From Gammaproteobacteria bacterium (GTDB lineage: Bacteria; Pseudomonadota; Gammaproteobacteria; Steroidobacterales; Steroidobacteraceae): a DNA stretch of 54,577 bases. The position numbers were made by a program, and so were the translations under genes. Where the stretch lies: assembly GCA_003132025.1 (NCBI GenBank), contig PKWJ01000026.1, positions 1-54,577 on the forward strand, given 5' to 3'. Below the pieces are notes generated by a model that was not told the DNA's origin, made no database searches, and saw nothing but the letters and a program-made list of their open reading frames with translations. Each line of letters begins with the position of its first letter. Positions within the stretch are counted from its first letter, which is position 1. Shown in pieces: positions 7,869-14,654 of this stretch.

Positions 7869-8579
7869 TCAGCCGGCCGTCGTCGGCGCCGTGACCGGTG
7901 CGGGCGGCTGCGCGACGTCATCGCGCAGGTACACCGGCTGTGCCTGCTCCGGCGGCACTGCGTTCGCCAGGCCCTCCTGTGCCGCGAGCAACGCGATTTC
8001 GGTCGCCCGCGGCCGCAAATCGGCCAGCACAGCGCTGAACCCAGCGGTCAGGCCCGCCAGCGCAGCGGCATGGGCGGCAAATCCGGACCCGGCGCCGCAC
8101 ACGCGCTCACCGCTCCATGCCGGCGGCAGAAAGAGCGCCCCGGGAGCGGCGACCGCCTCGGGTCCCACCGGTAGAATTTTCTCCGCCAGGCGCTCAAAGC
8201 AACCCCAGTAGATCTCACCCATGCGCGCGTCCTGGCAAATCAAGGCATGCGAGGGGGCGCCAGGCTGCAGCAGCGCCTGGGCCGCGAGCGCCCGCAGATC
8301 GGAGATCGGCAGCAGCGGCAGGTCGGCGGCAAACCCCAGTCCCTGGGCGATGCTGGCAGCCAGCCGCACGCCGGTGAAGCCGCCCGGGCCGCGCCCGAAC
8401 GCGATGGCATCGAGCTGCCGCAGTGTAAGGTCCGCCTCGGCCAGTAGCGCCGCGATCATCGGCAGTATCAGTTCGCTGTGACTGCGGTCCCGCATCGCTT
8501 CGCGCTTCCCTGCCGCGCCGTCCAGCCACAGAGCGGCCGAGCAGCGCTCCGTCGCGCTATCAAGTGCCAGCAGTTTCAC
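7869..8579 (-). CDS. tsaB: tRNA N6-threonylcarbamoyladenosine complex subunit TsaB
   Basis: Scaffold subunit that pairs with TsaD and TsaE to make t6A37 in tRNAs reading ANN codons. I place the start at the GTG at 8579, giving 236 residues beginning MKLLALDSATERCSAALW, the canonical ASKHA N-terminus; a longer upstream reading adds only non-conserved residues. The family motif GRGPGGFTGVRL (about 62-72) is intact. The start lies inside the end of the upstream helicase gene, overlapping by 20 bases, so the two are translationally coupled. The yoaA-tsaB neighbourhood is common in gammaproteobacteria. Confidence 0.95.
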   Translation of the reverse strand: MKLLALDSATERCSAALWLDGAAGKREAMRDRSHSELILPMIAALLAEADLTLRQLDAIAFGRGPGGFTGVRLAASIAQGLGFAADLPLLPISDLRALAAQALLQPGAPSHALICQDARMGEIYWGCFERLAEKILPVGPEAVAAPGALFLPPAWSGERVCGAGSGFAAHAAALAGLTAGFSAVLADLRPRATEIALLAAQEGLANAVPPEQAQPVYLRDDVAQPPAPVTAPTTAG

Positions 8580-10593
8580 AGCCGAGCTCGCGCAGCCGCT
8601 GCAGTGCCACGTCAGCGGCATGCGTGGTGGCCATCGGCGGCAGGCTGGCGCGAAAGATGCGGCCGTACCCGCGCTCGCTCATGCGCGGATCGCAGATCAC
8701 CACCACGCCGCGATCCTCTTCGCTGCGAATCAATCGCCCTACGCCCTGCTTGAGCGCCAGTACCGCCTCGGGCAGCTGGTAATCCCGGAACGCGTTGCCG
8801 CCCTGCGCGCTCAGATATTCGATGCGGGCGCGCACCACCGGATCCTCCGGTGAGGCGAATGGTAGTTTGTCGATGATCACCAGCCGCAGGGCCGGCCCCT
8901 GCACATCCACTCCTTCCCAGAAGCTTGCGGTGCCGAGCAGCACCGCCCGGCCGCTGGCGCGAAACCGGCGCAGCAGCTGTTCACGCGGCGCCGTGCCCTG
9001 CACCAGCAACGGCAATTCGGCCGGCAGCGATCCCGCGAGCCGCTGCGCCGCATGCCGCAACGAGCGATGACTGGTGAACAACACGAACGCCCCGCCGCCG
9101 GCGCTCTCGAGGAGAGGCCGCGCCAGTTCGATCACGGCATCGCCGTAGCCCGGATCGGACGGTTGCGGCAGGCCGCGCGGCAGATAGAGCAACGCCTGGC
9201 GCGGAAAATCAAATGGACTGTCGAAGCGCAGCGTTGCGGCGCGCTCCAGCCCCAGGCGGCTGGCGAAGTGACTGAAGTCGTCGCCCACCGCGAGCGTAGC
9301 CGAGGTGAAGATCCAGGCATTGCCAGCCTGCGACAGCTGCGCCTGAAAACGGCTCGCGATCTCGTACGGCAGCAGCCGCAATGCAAAGCCGCGCGGGTGC
9401 GTGGACACCGTGCGCGCGCCCGCGACCCTGACCATCGCGACATCAGCGTCGACTTCCGCATCGGCATCGGCATCGGCATCGGCATCGGTATCGATATCGA
9501 TATCGCGCCGCTCGGGCACGTCATCGATGATCTGCCGCAGGGCTAGTGCCAGCGCGCGGGCGCGCACGGCGCACGCCTGCAGCCCGGGTTGCGCAGCGAG
9601 CGCATCGAGCTGTGCGGCCAGCGCGCTGCACGAGCGCCGCACGGTCCGCAGCGCGTCGCGGGCATCGTCGCGCAGCTCACGCCAGCTCAGATGACGCTCG
9701 CTGCGGCCGAGTGCCGCCTGCGCCGCTGCCAATGAACGTTCCAGTTGCGCGCACAGCCGCGCCGATTCACCCAGCGGGAGCTGGGCGCTGGCGAACTCGC
9801 GCCTGATATCCGCGATCAGCAGCTCGAATTGCCGACTGCTGACGCTGACGCCGAAGAATTCGCTGGCCAGGTCCGGCAACTGGTGTGCCTCATCCAGCAC
9901 CACGGCATCGACGCTGGGCAGCAGATCGCCGAATCCCTCTTCCTTGAGCGCCATGTCTGCCAGCAGCAGATGGTGGTTGACCACGACGATATCGGCTTCC
10001 ATCGCCGCGCGGCGGGCTTCGAACACGTGGCAGCGACCGATTTCGCTACAGCGCGTGCCGCTGCAGTTGTCGCGCGTCGACGTGATGTCGGCCCGCAACG
10101 GATGCGAATCGGCGAATTCCGGCAGCTCTGCCAGATCGCCGCTGCGCGTGCCGGCTGACCAGGCGCGGATGCGCTCCAGCAGCGCGTCGGCGGACACCGG
10201 CAGCAGCTGTTCCTGTCGCCCTATGTCCGCCAGCCGGGCGCGACACAGATAATTCGATCTACCCTTGAGCAGCGCGACGCGTGCCGGCCTGCCCAAGGCC
10301 GCCGCCAGCAGCGGCAGGTCGCGGTGGAACAGCTGATCCTGGAGCGTCCGTGTGCCGGTTGATATCAATATGCGCAGCCCCGACAGCAATGCAGGCACCA
10401 GGTACGCGTAGGTCTTGCCGGTACCGGTACCAGCCTCCACCATCAGTATTTCGCGTGCATGCAGCGCTGCATCGATGCGCGCCGCCATCTGCTGCTGGGC
10501 CGGCCGGGGGCGAAAAGCCGGAAGTAGCCGCGTCAACGGGCCGTCGGCGCCCAGGATTGCCTCAAGGTTCAACATATTGCCAGGCCGGGTCAT
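8560..10593 (-). CDS. yoaA: YoaA/DinG-family ATP-dependent DNA helicase
   Basis: Superfamily 2 XPD-like helicase expected to act in DNA damage tolerance. The protein is about 677 residues from the ATG at 10593; an ATG at 10575 beginning MLNLEAILGADGPL is equally plausible, and neither has a clear ribosome binding site. Motif I is EAGTGTGKTYAYLVPALL. The 4Fe-4S cysteines are in NYLCRARLADI and NCSGTRCSEIGRC. The DEAH box is VVLDEAHQLP, and motif VI is QGVGRLIRSEEDRG. A tract of alternating Asp with Ala, Ile or Thr sits in the middle, encoded by a hexanucleotide repeat. The gene precedes and overlaps tsaB. Confidence 0.93.
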   Translation of the reverse strand: MTRPGNMLNLEAILGADGPLTRLLPAFRPRPAQQQMAARIDAALHAREILMVEAGTGTGKTYAYLVPALLSGLRILISTGTRTLQDQLFHRDLPLLAAALGRPARVALLKGRSNYLCRARLADIGRQEQLLPVSADALLERIRAWSAGTRSGDLAELPEFADSHPLRADITSTRDNCSGTRCSEIGRCHVFEARRAAMEADIVVVNHHLLLADMALKEEGFGDLLPSVDAVVLDEAHQLPDLASEFFGVSVSSRQFELLIADIRREFASAQLPLGESARLCAQLERSLAAAQAALGRSERHLSWRELRDDARDALRTVRRSCSALAAQLDALAAQPGLQACAVRARALALALRQIIDDVPERRDIDIDTDADADADADAEVDADVAMVRVAGARTVSTHPRGFALRLLPYEIASRFQAQLSQAGNAWIFTSATLAVGDDFSHFASRLGLERAATLRFDSPFDFPRQALLYLPRGLPQPSDPGYGDAVIELARPLLESAGGGAFVLFTSHRSLRHAAQRLAGSLPAELPLLVQGTAPREQLLRRFRASGRAVLLGTASFWEGVDVQGPALRLVIIDKLPFASPEDPVVRARIEYLSAQGGNAFRDYQLPEAVLALKQGVGRLIRSEEDRGVVVICDPRMSERGYGRIFRASLPPMATTHAADVALQRLRELGCETAGT
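9458..9505. repeat. Hexanucleotide tandem repeat inside the yoaA-like gene
   Basis: Five perfect copies of GCATCG (9458-9487) are followed by GTATCG, ATATCG and ATATCG, giving eight units in 48 bases. On the coding strand this gives alternating Asp-Ala and Asp-Ile/Thr residues in a linker between helicase domains. The six-base period keeps the frame, so copy-number change would alter length without disrupting the protein. Confidence 0.9.
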
Positions 10594-10633
10594 TTTAAGG
10601 GCGCATAAATCCGGAAATTCGGGCTCTCGCGCG

Positions 10634-10639
10634 TATAAT
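10634..10639 (+). promoter_or_regulatory. Consensus -10 element upstream of pckG
   Basis: A perfect TATAAT lies 66 bases upstream of the pckG start. I find no good -35 at 16-18 bases, so an activator or other contacts may be needed. The 112-base region between the divergent yoaA-like gene and pckG is AT-richer than its surroundings. Confidence 0.45.
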
Positions 10640-10705
10640 TGAAAAAGTTCGTAACACGCTCCGTTTTCCCTTAGGTCGGCTTCACCCAAGAGTTGAGGAT
10701 ACGTC

Positions 10706-12487
10706 ATGGCGACCGCTCCCCACACCTTTGCTGGCCTGTCGGAACTGTCGAATAACGTCGCCGAGTGGGTCGCGGGTGCGCAGCAGCTGACGCAGCCGGA
10801 CCGGGTTTTCTGGTGCGACGGATCGGAGGCGGAGGTGAAGCGCCTGCGCGCCGAGCTCCTGGCCAAGGGCGAGCTGCGAGCGCTGAACCAGGCGAGCTTT
10901 CCGGGCTGCTACCTGTACCGCTCCAATCCGAACGACGTCGCACGGGTGGAACACCTGACCTACATCTGCTCGCGCTCCAAGGACGCGGCCGGGCCGAACA
11001 ACAACTGGATGGAGCCGACCGCCGCGCGCGCCAAGATGCGCGAACTGTTTCGCGGCAGCATGCGCGGCCGCGTCATGTACGTGGTGCCCTACTGCATGGG
11101 CCCGCTCGATTCGCCCTACGCGCGCTGCGGCGTCGAGATCACGGACAGCGCCTACGTGGTGCTCAACATGGCGATCATGACGCGCATGGGGCGCGCGGCG
11201 CTCGAGCGCATCGCGTCCGATGGCACGTTCGTGCGTGGCCTGCACTCGATCGGCGATCTCGATCCGGCGCGCCGCTTCATCATGCACTACCCCGAGGAGC
11301 TCGCGATCGAGAGCTTCGGTTCCGGCTACGGCGGCAATGCGCTGCTGGGCAAGAAGTGCCACGCGCTGCGCATCGCCAGCTGGCAGGCGCGCGACGAGGG
11401 CTGGCTGGCCGAGCACATGCTGATCGTCGGGCTGCAGAATCCGCGCGGTGAGACCCACTACGTGGCCGCGGCGTTTCCGTCCGCCTGCGGCAAGACCAAT
11501 CTCGCGATGTTGATCCCCCCGGATTCGCTCCCGGGCTGGAAAGTGTTCACCATCGGCGACGACATCGCCTGGCTGCAGCCAGGTCCGGACGGGCGGCTGT
11601 GGGCCATCAATCCCGAGTCGGGCTATTTCGGGGTCGTGCCCGGCACCAACGAGCGCACCAATCGCAACGCCGACCGCATGATCCGGCGCGACACGCTGTT
11701 CACCAACGTCGCGCTGACGGCGGACAATGAGCCGTGGTGGGAGGGCCGCACCGAGGGGCGCCCGGTTACCGACTGGCGCGGCCGACCCTACGATCCGAGC
11801 AACGGCCCGGCGGCGCATCCCAACTCGCGCTTTACCGTTGCCGCATCGCTCAATCCGGCGTACAGCCCGGCGGCGGAAGACCCGCGCGGGGTACCGATCT
11901 CGGCGCTGATCTTCGGCGGCCGCCGGCGCGAGCTCGCGCCGCTGGTGTACGAAGCGCGCAGCTGGCAGCACGGCGTTCTGGTCGGTGCCTCGGTGGCCTC
12001 GGAAACCACCGCCGCCGCCGCAGGCAAAGTCGGCGTGGTGCGTCGCGACCCGATGGCCATGAAGCCGTTCGCCGGCTACAACTTCGGTGACTACTGGGCG
12101 CACTGGCTTAACATTGGCGCCACACTGAAGAAACCGCCGCGTATCTTCCACGTCAACTGGTTCCGGCAGAATGCAGCGGGCAAGTTCCTGTGGCCGGGTT
12201 TTGGCGAGAATCTGCGCGTGCTGGCCTGGATCCTGGATCGCTGTGCCGGCAGTGCGGGCGCGGTCGACAGTCCGATCGGCAACATGCCGCGGCCCGGCGA
12301 CCTCAATACCGCCGGCCTTGATATCAGCGCCGAGGCGCTGGCAGAACTGACCGCGGTACCGAACGCCGCGTGGCGCAAGGAGATCGCGAGTTTTCGTCAG
12401 TACCTGCTGGAATACGGCACGCACCTGCCGGGTGCGATGCTGGCGGAAGCCGATGAAGTCGCGCGCCGGCTCGAGGCCGCCGGCTAG
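10706..12487 (+). CDS. pckG: Phosphoenolpyruvate carboxykinase (GTP)
   Basis: Cytosolic enzyme converting oxaloacetate and GTP to PEP, CO2 and GDP; the entry step of gluconeogenesis from TCA intermediates. The 593 residues match the GTP-dependent family, which is unrelated at sequence level to E. coli ATP-type PckA. Hallmarks are the P-loop with reactive Cys (PSACGKTN, about 258-265), the metal-binding TIGDDIAWL, the substrate region YVVPYCMGPLDSP, and the nucleotide-binding FAGYNFGDYWAHW. The ATG at 10706 follows GAGG. The stop shares CTAG with the stop of the convergent cyclase gene. Confidence 0.98.
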   Translation: MATAPHTFAGLSELSNNVAEWVAGAQQLTQPDRVFWCDGSEAEVKRLRAELLAKGELRALNQASFPGCYLYRSNPNDVARVEHLTYICSRSKDAAGPNNNWMEPTAARAKMRELFRGSMRGRVMYVVPYCMGPLDSPYARCGVEITDSAYVVLNMAIMTRMGRAALERIASDGTFVRGLHSIGDLDPARRFIMHYPEELAIESFGSGYGGNALLGKKCHALRIASWQARDEGWLAEHMLIVGLQNPRGETHYVAAAFPSACGKTNLAMLIPPDSLPGWKVFTIGDDIAWLQPGPDGRLWAINPESGYFGVVPGTNERTNRNADRMIRRDTLFTNVALTADNEPWWEGRTEGRPVTDWRGRPYDPSNGPAAHPNSRFTVAASLNPAYSPAAEDPRGVPISALIFGGRRRELAPLVYEARSWQHGVLVGASVASETTAAAAGKVGVVRRDPMAMKPFAGYNFGDYWAHWLNIGATLKKPPRIFHVNWFRQNAAGKFLWPGFGENLRVLAWILDRCAGSAGAVDSPIGNMPRPGDLNTAGLDISAEALAELTAVPNAAWRKEIASFRQYLLEYGTHLPGAMLAEADEVARRLEAAG

Positions 12488-13389
12488 CATTCCTCGCAGA
12501 CGAAATAAATCGTCAGCGGCGAGTCGCGATCGGGAATCCTGCCCAGGCCGATCATGCCTTCGCCTTTGATCGCCATGCTGTCGCGGCGCACGAAGCTTTC
12601 CTCCTCGCCCACGATCTGCACGAAAGTGCCATTGGTGCTCTGGTCGGTAAGCGTGAAGCGGCCGCGGCTCAGCTCGATGGTCGCATGCAGGCGCGAGATC
12701 AGATTGCCCCGGATCACGATGTCGTTGTCGTCGGCGCGCCCGATGTTGACCAGCGTGCGCTGGTCATCCAGCACCAGTTCGCGCTCCTGCACCGTCAGGC
12801 GCAGGCGCTGCGGCTTGCGATGCTCGCGCCCCGACATTGCCAGCGCCGGCAGCATGCTGGTGACGTCGTCGGTCTGCCACAGCACTTCATACAGCGCGAT
12901 CTCGCCGCCCTGACCGCGGATGGTGGCGACGTCGATCTGCCGCACCGAGGCGCGCCATTCGGGTGACAGGCGCTCGACGGTCGCGGCGGTGGTAATGATC
13001 TGCCCGGCCTTGGCCTGGCTGGTCATGCGATTGGCGGTGTGGACGCTGGAGCCGAATACGTCACGGGCTTCGAGCACCACCGGACCGAAATGGCAACCGA
13101 TGCGAATCGCGACCGGCTGACCGTCCACGCGCAGCTCGGTATGCGCGGCGATCTGCTTCTGCATCTCTCCGGCCGCGTTCAGCGCATCGTCCGCGGTCGG
13201 AAACGTGGACATCACCTCATCGCCGATGGTCTTGATCACACTGCCGCTGTGCTGTTCGGTGGCTTCGCGCATTACCTCGAGACAGGTGGCGACCATGTCG
13301 CGCGCCCGCAGGTCCCCCATGATCTCGAACAGGCGGGTGGAGCCGACCACGTCGGCGAACAGGATCGCAAGCTCGATGTCTTTGCCCAT
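12484..13389 (-). CDS. Class III adenylate/guanylate cyclase with C-terminal FHA domain
   Basis: Soluble 301-residue protein joining a class III cyclase catalytic domain (about 5-170) to a forkhead-associated phosphothreonine-binding domain (about 205-290, with NIGRADDNDIVI, LISRLHATIEL and TDQSTNGTFV). Metal-binding Asp13 (LFADVVGS) and Asp57 (IGDEVM) are present. Lys53 and Asp110 match the ATP-specifying pair of adenylate cyclases, and Arg121 is the transition-state Arg. The Asn usually four residues before that Arg is His117 (GSSVHTANRM). The FHA domain suggests control by a Ser/Thr kinase, inferred from domain type. It follows dusA by 48 bases on the same strand. Whether it makes cAMP is unproven. 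Confidence 0.88.
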   Translation of the reverse strand: MGKDIELAILFADVVGSTRLFEIMGDLRARDMVATCLEVMREATEQHSGSVIKTIGDEVMSTFPTADDALNAAGEMQKQIAAHTELRVDGQPVAIRIGCHFGPVVLEARDVFGSSVHTANRMTSQAKAGQIITTAATVERLSPEWRASVRQIDVATIRGQGGEIALYEVLWQTDDVTSMLPALAMSGREHRKPQRLRLTVQERELVLDDQRTLVNIGRADDNDIVIRGNLISRLHATIELSRGRFTLTDQSTNGTFVQIVGEEESFVRRDSMAIKGEGMIGLGRIPDRDSPLTIYFVCEEC

Positions 13390-13437
13390 GCCTGCTGAAT
13401 GTTACTGGAAACAGTCGCGGCGCACAGCGGCTTGGCG

Positions 13438-14478
13438 CTATACCGCACACAGCGCGGCCGCCGCACGCACCAATCCGCCCGCGCTCACCGGACCTTCGGC
13501 CTGTTCCCCGACCTGGTGCCGGCGCGCGCTATCCGACAGCCATTGCCGATAGCGGCGTGCGCCAGGCCGGCCGGAGCACAACCCGAGCATATGCCGGGTA
13601 ATCGCCGACAGCCGCTCGCCGGCGGCGACTTCGCGCTCGGCGTATGCGGCCATGCGCTCGAGCAGCGCAGCATCCTCGGGGCAGCGCCAGCCATCGTCGA
13701 ACAGCACCTGCTGCAGCTCGGCCAGCAGGTGCGGCCGGTGATAGGCCTCGCGCCCGAGCATCACCCCGTCCGACCAGTCGAGGGCCGCGGTACACGCCGT
13801 CGTGGTCCGCAGGCCACCGTTGACGGCGATCGCCAGTTGCGGCAGCTCGGCCTTCAGGCGCTGCACCACGTCGAACCGCAGAGGCGGCACTTCACGGTTC
13901 TCGCGTGGCGACAGGCCGCCGAGCACGGCTTTGCGCGCATGCACGATGAAACGGCTGCAGCCGGCCTGCGCCGCCAGCACGGTGAAGCGCCGCAGGCGTC
14001 CATAGTCCTCCTCGTCGTAGTGCGCCAGCTGCGTGCGTGCGCCCGGCCCGGCCACCACGCCGATGCGCATCTTGACGCTCACCGGAACCCTCACCGCGGC
14101 GCACATTGCGGCCACGGCATCCGCCACCCGTTCAGCATCGAGCATCAGGCAGGCGCCGAACGCCCCGGCATGCACTCGGTCGCTGGGACAGCCGCAATTG
14201 AGGTTGATCTCGCGGTAGCCGCTGTCGGCCCCGGCGCGGGCAGCGGCCGCAAGCAGCGTCGGCTCGCTGCCGCCCAACTGCAGCGCCAGCGGTTGCTCTT
14301 CCTCGGAGTAGCACAGCAGTCGCTCGCGGTCGCCGCGCACGATCGCGGCCGCGGTGATCATCTCGCTGTAGAGCAGCGCGCGCGGGGAAAAGCCACGCAG
14401 GAAATAGCGGCAGTGGCGGTCGGTCCAATCCATCATCGGCGCGACGCTGATGCGGCAATCAATATCGGACGTTGTCAT
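13438..14478 (-). CDS. dusA: tRNA-dihydrouridine(20/20a) synthase DusA
   Basis: FMN-dependent reductase forming dihydrouridine at positions 20 and 20a of the tRNA D-loop. The 346 residues fit DusA. The N-terminal APMMDWTDRHCR, the catalytic Cys97 in NLNCGCPSDRV, the second family motif FGACLM, the SVKMRIG strand and the flavin-phosphate loop AVNGGL are all present. The start is an ATG at 14478. A 176-base divergent region separates it from the GGDEF-EAL gene to the right. The cyclase-FHA gene follows downstream and may be co-transcribed. Confidence 0.97.
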   Translation of the reverse strand: MTTSDIDCRISVAPMMDWTDRHCRYFLRGFSPRALLYSEMITAAAIVRGDRERLLCYSEEEQPLALQLGGSEPTLLAAAARAGADSGYREINLNCGCPSDRVHAGAFGACLMLDAERVADAVAAMCAAVRVPVSVKMRIGVVAGPGARTQLAHYDEEDYGRLRRFTVLAAQAGCSRFIVHARKAVLGGLSPRENREVPPLRFDVVQRLKAELPQLAIAVNGGLRTTTACTAALDWSDGVMLGREAYHRPHLLAELQQVLFDDGWRCPEDAALLERMAAYAEREVAAGERLSAITRHMLGLCSGRPGARRYRQWLSDSARRHQVGEQAEGPVSAGGLVRAAAALCAV

Positions 14479-14654
14479 TTCCGGATCCAGGTTCCGTCGG
14501 CATTATTGACGCAACGATTGTAAATATCACAAAACGCCGCGATCGCGCGCGATCTTAAACACGGCGGCTTGATCTGTGCGCCGGCCATCGCCGCCAGCGC
14601 GTATCATGACGCGACAAGGATGAACGCGCTCGCCTACAGCCATCTTGAGCGGCA

